Of a stretch of DNA of 64,000 nt, positions 44,851 through 53,216 are shown in pieces. A program made the position numbers and the translations under genes. The DNA comes from UBA7672 sp041166025 (lineage in GTDB: Bacteria; Pseudomonadota; Alphaproteobacteria; Caulobacterales; Hyphomonadaceae). The DNA lies in assembly GCA_041166025.1 (NCBI GenBank), contig JBEAMJ010000050.1:1-64000 (forward strand), given 5' to 3'. Within the stretch, counting starts at the first letter, position 1. Each line of letters starts with the position of its first letter. The notes beneath the pieces are model-generated. The model saw nothing but the letters and a program-made list of their open reading frames with translations, had not been told where the DNA came from and searched no databases.

Positions 44851-46353
44851 TTGGCCAGTCCCGACCCGATCTTCGAGCCCGGACTGGAAGACGACGATTT
44901 CCGTCTCGGCGTAAAAGACGGAATGGGCCACAAGTGCGGGGTGTTTGGCGTCTTCGGGCGCGATGACGCCGCCATTCTCACCGCCCTCGGCCTCCACGCC
45001 CTGCAGCACCGCGGACAGGAGGCCTGCGGCATCGTCACCTTTGACGGCAAGGGCGGCACTTTCAGGTCCGAGCGACATATGGGTCTCGTCGGCGACAATT
45101 TCTCCGAGGCCGAAGGCGCCATCTCGCGTCTGCCCGGCCGTGCCGCGATCGGCCACAATCGCTACTCCACCTCTGGCCGTGTCGTGCTCCGCAACATCCA
45201 GCCGATCTATGCGGACCTCGCGCATGGCGGTCTCGCCCTCGCGCACAACGGCAACCTCACCAACGCCCGCGCGATCCATCGCGAGCTCGTGCAGAATGGC
45301 GCGATCTTCCAGTCCACGATGGACACCGAAGTCGTGCTCCAGCTCACTGCGCGCTCCATGCGCAACCGCATCGAGGACCGCTTCATTGACGCGCTACGCC
45401 AGCTTCACGGCGGTTACGCGTTCGTCGCACTCACCAATGACAAGCTGATCGGGGCGCGCGACCCATGGGGCCTACGCCCACTTGTCCTCGGCGAGATCGA
45501 CGGCTCGCCCGTGCTATGCTCCGAAACCTGCGCGCTCGACGCCATCGGCGCCAGCTTTGTCCGCAATATCGAGGCCGGCGAAGTCGTCGTGATCGACAAG
45601 GAAGGCGTCGAAAGTCTCACTCCGTTCCCGCAGGTGCATGCCTCACCCTGTGTGTTCGAGTTCGTCTATTTCGCGCGTCCAGACTCGATAATGCACGGCC
45701 AGTCCGTCTACGAGACGCGCCAGCGCTTCGGTCGTGTCCTCGCCCGCGAGTCGATGGTGGAGGCCGACCTTATCTGCCCCGTGCCCGATGGCGGCAACCC
45801 TGCGGCGCTCGGCTATGCGGAAGCCTCCAACATTCCGTTCGGCTTCGGCATCATCCGCAACCACTATGTCGGCCGAACCTTCATCCAGCCGACGCAGTCG
45901 GGCCGCCAGCGCTCTATCTCACGCAAGCACGCGCCGAACCGCCCCATCCTCGAAGGCAAGCGCGTCGTCCTGGTCGACGACAGCATCGTGCGCGGCAACA
46001 CCTCGCAACGCATTGTCCAGATGATCCGCGACGCCGGCGCCAGCGAAATTCACTTCCGCGTCGCCAGTCCGCCGATCAAGCATCCCGACTTCTACGGCAT
46101 CGACATGCCCTCGAAGGAGGAGCTGATCGCCTCCTCAATGTCCATCGACCAGATGAAGCGCTATCTGAAGGTTGACAGCCTCGCCTTCATTTCCCTCGGG
46201 GGCTTCTACGAAGCCCTCGGCCGCGGCAAGCGCAATGACGGCGCCCCCCAGTTCGCCGACCACTGCTTCACCGGCGACTATCCGACGCCGCTAGTCGATC
46301 GCGACCACGACATGGCGGCTAAGGAACAGCAGCTGTCGTTGCTGGACGACTAG
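44851..46353 (+). CDS. purF: Amidophosphoribosyltransferase
   Basis: A 500-residue enzyme of the first step of purine synthesis, forming phosphoribosylamine from PRPP and glutamine. The glutaminase nucleophile is Cys29 in GHKCGVFGVFG, exposed after removal of a 28-residue propeptide. The PRPP-binding loop is VVLVDDSIVRGNTSQRIVQM. Glutaminase landmarks include GIVTFDG, RYSTSG and HNGNLTNA. The start is a TTG at 44851; the propeptide length supports it. Confidence 0.95.
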   Translation: MASPDPIFEPGLEDDDFRLGVKDGMGHKCGVFGVFGRDDAAILTALGLHALQHRGQEACGIVTFDGKGGTFRSERHMGLVGDNFSEAEGAISRLPGRAAIGHNRYSTSGRVVLRNIQPIYADLAHGGLALAHNGNLTNARAIHRELVQNGAIFQSTMDTEVVLQLTARSMRNRIEDRFIDALRQLHGGYAFVALTNDKLIGARDPWGLRPLVLGEIDGSPVLCSETCALDAIGASFVRNIEAGEVVVIDKEGVESLTPFPQVHASPCVFEFVYFARPDSIMHGQSVYETRQRFGRVLARESMVEADLICPVPDGGNPAALGYAEASNIPFGFGIIRNHYVGRTFIQPTQSGRQRSISRKHAPNRPILEGKRVVLVDDSIVRGNTSQRIVQMIRDAGASEIHFRVASPPIKHPDFYGIDMPSKEELIASSMSIDQMKRYLKVDSLAFISLGGFYEALGRGKRNDGAPQFADHCFTGDYPTPLVDRDHDMAAKEQQLSLLDD

Positions 46354-46400
46354 CCGCAGGCCCCATGGCCACGCTCCGCCAAACACGCTAATCCGCCGCC

Positions 46401-47114
46401 ATGACCGACCAACGCATCATTCTCGTTACCGGCGCCTCCCGAGGCATTGGCCGCGCCGCTGCCCATGAGCTCGCGAAAGCCGGCAACCATGTCATCGCCG
46501 CCGCCCGCTCGGAAAAGGCGCTAACCAAGCTCGATGACGAGATCCTCGCCGCCACGGGACGCAACGCCACGCTCATTCCTATCGACTTGCGCGACATGGC
46601 CGGCATCGATCGTCTCGCCGGCGCCCTGCTGGAACGCTTCGGACGCCTGGACGGCCTGCTGGGGAACGCCGGGGTTCTAGGTACGCTCGGCCCGTTGGAA
46701 ACGATCTCGCCCGCCGCTTTCCAGGAAACGCTCGATATCAACTTCAGCGCCAACTGGCGCCTCATCCGCGCGGTGCACCCGCTTCTGCGTATGAGCAATG
46801 CTGGCCGCGCGCTCTTTGTGACATCCGGCGTCGTCCCGCGCCCCCGCGCCTTCTGGGGCATTTACGCCGCCACCAAGGCCGCACTCGAAACCATGATCGC
46901 ATGCTACGCCGACGAGACCGAGAACACGCCAATCCGGGTCAACCTGTTCGACCCCGGCGCCGTCCGCACCGAGATGCGCTTCAAGGCCATGCCCGGCGAA
47001 GACCCGCTGACGCTCCCAACCCCCCAGGACGTCGCTTCGACGCTCCCGCAATACTTTGCACCCGAGTTCTCGCAACACGGCCAAAGACTGGTGTTCGCGA
47101 AGCGGAAGGGCTGA
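46401..47114 (+). CDS. SDR-family oxidoreductase
   Basis: A 237-residue short-chain dehydrogenase. The nucleotide-binding motif TGASRGIG lies near residues 10-17, NNAG-like GNAGVLG follows, and the active-site YxxxK appears as YAATK. The substrate is unknown. It lies 47 bases after purF and may be cotranscribed; it converges on the Mla ATPase gene 12 bases away. Confidence 0.9.
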   Translation: MTDQRIILVTGASRGIGRAAAHELAKAGNHVIAAARSEKALTKLDDEILAATGRNATLIPIDLRDMAGIDRLAGALLERFGRLDGLLGNAGVLGTLGPLETISPAAFQETLDINFSANWRLIRAVHPLLRMSNAGRALFVTSGVVPRPRAFWGIYAATKAALETMIACYADETENTPIRVNLFDPGAVRTEMRFKAMPGEDPLTLPTPQDVASTLPQYFAPEFSQHGQRLVFAKRKG

Positions 47115-47126
47115 TTTCCCGGTTCT

Positions 47127-47897
47127 TCAAATCGCAGGCTGGATTGGGCCTTCGGCGCGGCCGTTAACGAACTGGTCGATGTGGGGGCTGCCGGAGGCGT
47201 CGAGGGCCGAGACCGGGCCGCGCCAGATGATGCGGCCTTCGTGCAGCAGGGCGACCTCATCGGCGATCTTGCGGACACTGGCCATGTCATGAGTGATCGA
47301 GACGGCGGCTGCCCCCAGCGCCTTCACCTGTTCCACGATGAGATTGTTGACCGCGTCAGCAGTGATGGGATCGAGGCCGGTGGTGGGCTCATCGAAGAAG
47401 ATGAGGTCGGGCTGGGCGATGATTGCGCGGGCCAGCGCGACGCGCTTCTGCATGCCGCCGGAGAGTTCGGCAGGGCGGAGATCGGCCGCTGAGGCGGGCA
47501 GGCGGACCTTGGCGAGGTTCTCGATGGCGCGCTTCTTGGCTTCGGCGCGGCTGATGTGATCGCGATAGAGCAGGGCGAAGGCCACGTTCTCCCAGACGGT
47601 AAGGCTATCGAACAGCGCGCCGCCCTGGAAGAGCATGCCAGTGCGGCGGCGAAGGGCTTCGAGTTGCCTTGCGTCGGAGACGAGCTTGCCGTCGAACAGG
47701 ATCTCGCCCCGTTCCGGCGTCATCAGGCCGAGGGCTGACTTGATGGTCACAGACTTGCCGGTGCCCGAGCCGCCGATGATGACAAGTGATTGGCCGGGTG
47801 CGACGCTGAGGTCGACGCCGCGCAGCACCTGCTTGGCTCCGAAGGCCTTGTGTACGTTGCGTAGTTCGAGAATGGGCTTGTGGGCGAAATCGATCAC
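47127..47897 (-). CDS. mlaF: Phospholipid ABC transporter ATP-binding protein (MlaF-like)
   Basis: A 256-residue ATPase with Walker A GGSGTGKSV (Lys48), signature LSGGMQKRVALARAI, Walker B LIFFDEPTTGLDP and the switch histidine in SITHDMASV. The GMQKRV form of the signature is characteristic of MlaF/Ttg2A proteins that move phospholipids between membranes. It overlaps the permease gene as ATGA. No mlaD (MCE-domain) gene follows. Confidence 0.92.
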   Translation of the reverse strand: MIDFAHKPILELRNVHKAFGAKQVLRGVDLSVAPGQSLVIIGGSGTGKSVTIKSALGLMTPERGEILFDGKLVSDARQLEALRRRTGMLFQGGALFDSLTVWENVAFALLYRDHISRAEAKKRAIENLAKVRLPASAADLRPAELSGGMQKRVALARAIIAQPDLIFFDEPTTGLDPITADAVNNLIVEQVKALGAAAVSITHDMASVRKIADEVALLHEGRIIWRGPVSALDASGSPHIDQFVNGRAEGPIQPAI

Positions 47898-48736
47898 AGT
47901 CCGATCCTCACGAAAATCGCAGTGAGGATGTAGTTACTCGCCAGGATGAGCACGGCGGCGCCAACGACGGCAAGCGTGGCTGCGCGGCCGACGCCGCCTG
48001 CACCGCCTTTGGAACGGTCGCCCTGATAGCAGCCCATCAGTGCGATGATGCCGCCGAAGACGGCCGCCTTGATCAGGCCTGACCAGATGTCGCTCGACGT
48101 CACGAAGTTCCACGTGTTGCGGAGGTAGAGTGAACCGTTGAATTCAAGCGCGCTGACGGCGACCAGGTATCCGCCCAGGACGCCGATGATGTCGGCCACC
48201 AGCACGAGTAAGGGAAGCGTGAGGATGCCAGCGATGACGCGCGGCGCATAGAGATAGCGTTCGGGTTTGGCGGAAAGGGTCAGTAGCGCATCGATCTGTT
48301 CGGTCACACGCATGGCGCCGATCTCCGCGGCGATGCCGGCGCTGACTCGGCCGGCGAGCATCAGGCCGGCAAGGACGGGCCCGAGTTCGCGCGTGATGCC
48401 GAGGACCACGATGTTGGGGACAAACTGCTCTGCATTGAACCGCGAGCCGCCGGTGTAGATGTTGAGGGCAAGCGCTGCGCCAATGAAGACGGCGGTAAGG
48501 CCAACAACGGGCAGGGAGAAGTAGCCAACCTTAAGGCACTGGCGCAGGACTTCGCGCAGGTAGATTGCCGGCGTCACGCAGGCGAGGACCACACGCGAGG
48601 AAAACGTGGCGATACGGCCGATCTCACGGAATCCCGCCAACACCGTCCGGCCGATGAGGCGGAACGGGCGCAGAATGAAATTGTCCTCTGCCGGACTTGC
48701 CGACCCTGAGGCGGTGGTTTGAGAGGAGGCTGTCAT
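47894..48736 (-). CDS. mlaE: Phospholipid ABC transporter permease (MlaE-like)
   Basis: A 280-residue permease of the MlaE family, with about five membrane segments. Landmarks are the LPVVGLTAVFIGAALALNIY and the ELGPVLAGLMLAGRVSAGIAAEIGAMRVTEQ-type core, here seen as ELGPVLAGLMLAGRVSAGI followed by IGAMRVTEQIDAL. It overlaps alr upstream and mlaF downstream by four bases each, so the three genes form one operon. Confidence 0.92.
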   Translation of the reverse strand: MTASSQTTASGSASPAEDNFILRPFRLIGRTVLAGFREIGRIATFSSRVVLACVTPAIYLREVLRQCLKVGYFSLPVVGLTAVFIGAALALNIYTGGSRFNAEQFVPNIVVLGITRELGPVLAGLMLAGRVSAGIAAEIGAMRVTEQIDALLTLSAKPERYLYAPRVIAGILTLPLLVLVADIIGVLGGYLVAVSALEFNGSLYLRNTWNFVTSSDIWSGLIKAAVFGGIIALMGCYQGDRSKGGAGGVGRAATLAVVGAAVLILASNYILTAIFVRIGL

Positions 48737-49788
48737 TCGTCCCCCGAATAGCGACGGTCTAGGCGGCTGCCCAGCCGGGTCAGGACTTCGTAATCGATCG
48801 TCCCCATGGCGTCCGCCACCTCCGAAAGGGGCATGTTGGGACCGATTAGCTCGATGTCATCCCCCTGGGAGACCGCAAGTCCTGTCGCGTCTATGACGAT
48901 TAGGTCCATCGACACACGCCCTATGACGGGCCGCTTCTCTTGCTTCACGTAGACCTGCGCCCTGTTCGACGCGCTACGCAGGTAACCGTCGGCGTAGCCA
49001 AGGCCGATGGTCGCGGTTCGGGTGTCGGCTTTCGCTGTCCAGCTGCCGCCGTAGCCGACCGTCTCACCCTTCCGGACATCGCGGACTTGGAGGATGGGGG
49101 CGGTCAGCGTCACCACGACAGCAAGCTGTCGGCCGATCGCGAGCGCTGGGCCGCCGCCGTAAAGCCCGATGCCGGGACGGACCTCGTCGAAATGATACTG
49201 CCGGCCGAGATAGACGCCGCCAGTCGCCGACAGACTTCGCGGCACACCCGGCCAGAGCCTGCTGGCGGCTTCGAAGCGTGCAAGCTGAACTGAGTTAGCC
49301 TCGTTCGTTTCGTCGCCGCAGGCGAGGTGGCTGATGAGGCGGGAGGGCGTCGGAAGCCTGCTCGCCGCCGCTGGCCAGTCCGCTTCGGAGAGACCGAGGC
49401 GGTTCATGCCTGTATCGACATGGATCGCGGCGGGTCGCGAGGACGCGTTCTCAGCCAGCCAGAGATCGATCTGTGCAAGGTTGTTAAGCACGGGCTGCAA
49501 GTCATGCGAGGCGAAGAGGCTTAGCGTGTCGCGCGTTGCGCCATGGAAAACGAGGATGGTGGGCGACTGACCAACAACGCGGCGGAGGGATGCGCCCTCC
49601 GCGGGCCAGGCGACATAAAAGGTGGAGCAACCTGCCTTCGCCAGCGCGCGCGCGACACGATCAGTCCCAAGGCCGTAAGCGTCGGCCTTGACGACAGCCG
49701 CCGCGCTGGCCGGCGCGACGCGTTGCTGAACCGCGCGCCAGTTGGCGACGATGGCGTCGAGGTCGATGTGGAGGCGTGGTCTAGCCAT
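48733..49788 (-). CDS. alr: Alanine racemase
   Basis: A 351-residue PLP enzyme that supplies D-alanine for peptidoglycan. The PLP lysine is Lys34 (AVVKADAYGLG), and the second catalytic residue is the tyrosine in the GETVGYGGSW segment. Other landmarks are HVDTGMNRLG and the C-terminal GRVSMDLIVID. It lies 40 bases downstream of dnaB. Confidence 0.95.
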   Translation of the reverse strand: MARPRLHIDLDAIVANWRAVQQRVAPASAAAVVKADAYGLGTDRVARALAKAGCSTFYVAWPAEGASLRRVVGQSPTILVFHGATRDTLSLFASHDLQPVLNNLAQIDLWLAENASSRPAAIHVDTGMNRLGLSEADWPAAASRLPTPSRLISHLACGDETNEANSVQLARFEAASRLWPGVPRSLSATGGVYLGRQYHFDEVRPGIGLYGGGPALAIGRQLAVVVTLTAPILQVRDVRKGETVGYGGSWTAKADTRTATIGLGYADGYLRSASNRAQVYVKQEKRPVIGRVSMDLIVIDATGLAVSQGDDIELIGPNMPLSEVADAMGTIDYEVLTRLGSRLDRRYSGDE

Positions 49789-49828
49789 GCGCCTTGGCTA
49801 GAGCGATTTTACGTACAGGTGAAGCGGC

Positions 49829-51355
49829 CTATTCTTCGCCATCGGGGAGGAAGCCGCGGCCGCTAAAACCCGCGGCCCCTGCAGTGACTGGGACGCGGCT
49901 GTCGGAACGGCTGTGCTCCAGGTTCGAGAAACGGACGCGGGCTGGGTTGAATCCGACATCGACGCGGCCAATAGGTCCATGGCGCTGCTTGGCGATGATG
50001 ATTTCCGCCACGTTGAACTTCGCCGCCATCTGATCCTTCCACTCGGCATGGCGTGGATCTCCTTCGCCCGGCTCCAGGCGTTCGAGGTAGTAGGCCTCGC
50101 GGTAGATGAACATTACCACGTCGGCGTCCTGCTCGATCGAGCCCGACTCGCGAAGGTCTGCGAGTTGAGGCCGCTTGTCTTCACGCTGTTCGACGGCGCG
50201 CGAAAGCTGCGACAGCGCGATGATCGGTATGGCGAGTTCTTTGGCAAGCGCTTTCAGCGATTTGGTGATCTCGGTCACCTCCTGAACACGGCCGTCATTG
50301 CGGCGCGCGCCTGACGGCGTGATCAGCTGGAGATAGTCGATGATGAGCAGGTCGAGGCCGGAGGTGCGTTGAAGGCGACGTGCGCGGGCGGCTAGCTGCG
50401 AGATCGAGATGCCGCCCGTGTCGTCGATGAAGAGGGGTATGCCTTCCATCGTCTCGGCGGCGTCACGGATGGCTTCATAGTCCTTGGGCGTGAGTTCGCC
50501 ACGTCGCATCTTGTCGGAAGGTACGCCCGAGACGTCGGCGAGCACGCGCGCCGCTAGCTGATCGGACGACATTTCCAGCGAGAAAAAGCCGACGACAGCG
50601 CCCTCGTCAGTCTTCATTGTTCCGTTGGGGCCGGGCGACCGGCGACAGGCCTTGGCAGCGTGATAGGCAATGTTGGTGGCGAGGGCGGTTTTTCCCATCG
50701 AAGGGCGCGCAGCGAGTATGACGAGATCCGATTTGTGCAATCCGCCAAGCTTCCGGTCGAGTTCAGAAAGGCCGGTCGGAACGCCAGCGATCTTTCCGTC
50801 GCGCTTGTAGGCTGCGGTGGCGGTCTGGATCGAAGTCGTGAGGGCGGCGTTGAAGGTCTGGAATCCCTGTGCGCCCGCACCGCGCTCGGCGAGCGTGAAC
50901 AGCTTGCGTTCGGCATCCTGGATCTGGGCTTCGCCTGGCATGTCCAGGTCGCCCTTTGCGGCGGTCTGGACCATGCCGGCGCCGATATCGATCAGTTCGC
51001 GTCGGAGCGAGAGGTCGTGAACCAGGCGGGCGTAGTCGACAATCTCGGGGCCGAAGGCGGCCGAGTCCAGGAGGTCGGCGAGATAACGCGCGCCGCCGAT
51101 CTCAGCGAGCCGCCCGTCGCGATCGAAATGCTCGCGCAAGGTGACGCCATCCGCAACGCGTCCGCCGGAGATCAACCGGTCCAGCACTTCGAAGATCGCG
51201 CTGTTGGCGGGCGCATAGAAATCGCGCGGCTTGAGGATGTCGGAGACGCGCTGCTGGGCGTTATTGTCAAACAAGATCGCGCCCAGCACGGCCATTTCGG
51301 CCTGCAGATTGTGCGGCTGAACCGTCTGGGACTGGCTTTCGTGATCCTTCGGCAT
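49829..51355 (-). CDS. dnaB: Replicative DNA helicase DnaB
   Basis: A 508-residue hexameric helicase of the replication fork. The N-terminal DnaB domain (PHNLQAEMAVLGAILFDNNA) is followed by the RecA-like motor with Walker A ARPSMGKTALATN, Walker B (LDLLIIDYLQLI) and the arginine-finger region. No intein is present. The C-terminus has an added tail (VTAGAAGFSGRGFLPDGEE). alr follows immediately, as in many alphaproteobacteria. Confidence 0.97.
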   Translation of the reverse strand: MPKDHESQSQTVQPHNLQAEMAVLGAILFDNNAQQRVSDILKPRDFYAPANSAIFEVLDRLISGGRVADGVTLREHFDRDGRLAEIGGARYLADLLDSAAFGPEIVDYARLVHDLSLRRELIDIGAGMVQTAAKGDLDMPGEAQIQDAERKLFTLAERGAGAQGFQTFNAALTTSIQTATAAYKRDGKIAGVPTGLSELDRKLGGLHKSDLVILAARPSMGKTALATNIAYHAAKACRRSPGPNGTMKTDEGAVVGFFSLEMSSDQLAARVLADVSGVPSDKMRRGELTPKDYEAIRDAAETMEGIPLFIDDTGGISISQLAARARRLQRTSGLDLLIIDYLQLITPSGARRNDGRVQEVTEITKSLKALAKELAIPIIALSQLSRAVEQREDKRPQLADLRESGSIEQDADVVMFIYREAYYLERLEPGEGDPRHAEWKDQMAAKFNVAEIIIAKQRHGPIGRVDVGFNPARVRFSNLEHSRSDSRVPVTAGAAGFSGRGFLPDGEE

Positions 51356-51459
51356 GGTGAACTCTCTAGGCCAAACCTAGCTGCGAATCGCGACTTGATT
51401 CCAGATATCCTCAGCTTGGTTGCGGCTGTTGATGAGCCGGAGGAGCCGGCATGCTGCCG

Positions 51460-52215
51460 CTATTTGCGGCCCAGCCAGGCGGCGATACCGCCAACGGCAA
51501 CTCCGAGCAGAACCGCGACGAATCCGTAGATCAGGCCATGCTGGCGTGCCAGGTCGAACAGCGTGGCCTCCAGTCCGGTGCGGGCAAGGGTCAGGCGTTG
51601 GCGGGATTCCCCGACCACGCGGCCATCGCGAAAGGCAACGGCTCGGACGGTGTACTCCCCGGGCGGAGCGTTCAACGGCAGGCCTATGGTCGCGCGCCGC
51701 AGGCCGCCTTCGAACCGCCGGAATGTGGCTTCCCCGAATGTGTAGAGGCCCTCCTCCATCTTGAGGCCAACGAAGGCCTCTCTCCATGCGCCAAGCTCCG
51801 GAGATAGCAGCTGGTCGAGCCGCGGGAGGGCGGACGCCTGCGCGTTGAGGCCAGCCTGGATCATGGTGTCAGGCGACACGCTGGCGGTAACGACAGGCTC
51901 AGCGCCAACGGCGAAGACTTGCGGCGCCGCAACGAACTCGATGCGCTCTTCGCCCAGCGGGCTCCGGCGGATCATGCGGTGTGGAACGACTGGACCGACA
52001 AGCGCAACGGCGATGCCAGAGGTTGCGTTTTCGGGTTGCGGGATCGCCGCAAAGACGATCACGCGGGAGTCGCTGTAGTTTACCTCAACGTTGATCACTT
52101 CTTCAGCGATCCCGGCCGCCAGGATCGGGCGCTCCGTGCCTTCGACGCGCTGCGCGCTCGCAGTCGAGACGCTGCAGATGCACGCCGCAAGGACTGCTAT
52201 GGCGATGCGCTTCAC
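51460..52215 (-). CDS. TIGR02186-like periplasmic protein with C-terminal membrane anchor
   Basis: A 251-residue protein with a signal peptide (MKRIAIAVLAACICSVSTASA), a beta-rich periplasmic region and one C-terminal helix (LIYGFVAVLLGVAVGGIAAW). The pattern ERPILAAGIAEEVINVEVNY and the GAWREAFVGLKMEEGLYTF segment match the TIGR02186 family, which typically follows a TauE-type exporter as here. The start is a GTG at 52215 with GAGGAA upstream, overlapping the exporter stop. The open frame continues far upstream, but only antisense-like codons in another frame of the exporter lie there. Function unknown; sulfur-compound export is suggested by the neighbour. Confidence 0.85.
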   Translation of the reverse strand: MKRIAIAVLAACICSVSTASAQRVEGTERPILAAGIAEEVINVEVNYSDSRVIVFAAIPQPENATSGIAVALVGPVVPHRMIRRSPLGEERIEFVAAPQVFAVGAEPVVTASVSPDTMIQAGLNAQASALPRLDQLLSPELGAWREAFVGLKMEEGLYTFGEATFRRFEGGLRRATIGLPLNAPPGEYTVRAVAFRDGRVVGESRQRLTLARTGLEATLFDLARQHGLIYGFVAVLLGVAVGGIAAWLGRK

Positions 52216-53120
52216 AGCATTTCCTCGAGCCGATATTCGGGACGGGGCGCAACGAAGAGTTCGTAGACGAGCCTGCCGGCAATCGCGAGGACCAGGAGCG
52301 CGAGGAGAAGGCGGACCTGCGCGGCCTTGAGACGACGGCCGGCGATCGCGCCATACCGCGCGCCCACCACGCCCCCGACCATCAGCACCGCCGCAAGCAC
52401 CAAGTCCACCGTGCCATTCAGGGTTGCCTGCAGAAACGTGACGTAAGCCGTAAGGAAGATGATCTGGAAAAGTGACGTCCCAACCATGACCCGCGTCGGC
52501 ACCCCCAGCAGGTACACCATCGCAGGGGCAAGGATGAAGCCGCCGCCGACCCCGAGGATCGCCGCCAGCATTCCCACAAAGAATCCTATGCCGATCGGCG
52601 GTATGATCGAAATGTAGAGGCCCGAGCGGGGGAAGCGGCGCTTCATGGGCAGGCCACGCATCCAGGCGCGCAGACGTGTCCGGCGGCCCGGGTCGCCTCC
52701 GGCCTTGCGGAGCGCATTTACGCTTTCCCACGCCATCAATCCGCCGATCACTCCGAGGAAGACGATGTAGAGGAAGGCGATCGTTCCATCGACCACGCCG
52801 AATGCCTTGAGGAGGCTGAAAATGCCAACGCCTAGGGTTGAGCCGGCCAGCCCGCCCATCAGCATCAGCGTCCCAAGGCGCGTGTCGACCTGGCGTTCGC
52901 GCCAGTGCGCCGAGACGCCGGCGATCGATGTGGCAAGGATCTGGTTGGCCTGGGTCGAGACCGCGACGGCAGCCGGGATCCCGTAGAAGATTAGCAGGGG
53001 CGTGAGCAGGAAGCCGCCGCCGACGCCAAACAGGCCAGACAGGAAGCCGACCACCATTCCGATCGCGACAAGGATCAGCGGATCGACCGCGACCTGTGCG
53101 ATTGGGAGATGAATCAGCAT
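52212..53120 (-). CDS. TauE/SafE-family sulfite/sulfur-compound exporter
   Basis: A 302-residue membrane protein with about eight helices. Two repeats of the family motif are seen: VGFLSGLFGVGGGFLLTPLL near the start and VGMLAAILGVGGGFILAPAM in the second half. The family exports sulfite, sulfoacetate or related anions. It is coupled to the TIGR02186-like gene downstream, forming a two-gene operon. Confidence 0.9.
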   Translation of the reverse strand: MLIHLPIAQVAVDPLILVAIGMVVGFLSGLFGVGGGFLLTPLLIFYGIPAAVAVSTQANQILATSIAGVSAHWRERQVDTRLGTLMLMGGLAGSTLGVGIFSLLKAFGVVDGTIAFLYIVFLGVIGGLMAWESVNALRKAGGDPGRRTRLRAWMRGLPMKRRFPRSGLYISIIPPIGIGFFVGMLAAILGVGGGFILAPAMVYLLGVPTRVMVGTSLFQIIFLTAYVTFLQATLNGTVDLVLAAVLMVGGVVGARYGAIAGRRLKAAQVRLLLALLVLAIAGRLVYELFVAPRPEYRLEEML

Positions 53121-53216
53121 GACCCGTTCTAGACGCGGGATTGCTGGGCCGGAAGCGCTTGCAGCGCCACATGTGGATTTTGACGTGTGGTGTGTTTTGT
53201 CCTTGTCCGGACGTCT

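Noticed and set aside
45465..46175. Same-strand open frame inside purF
   Set aside because: Arg-rich out-of-frame reading of an intact purF gene.
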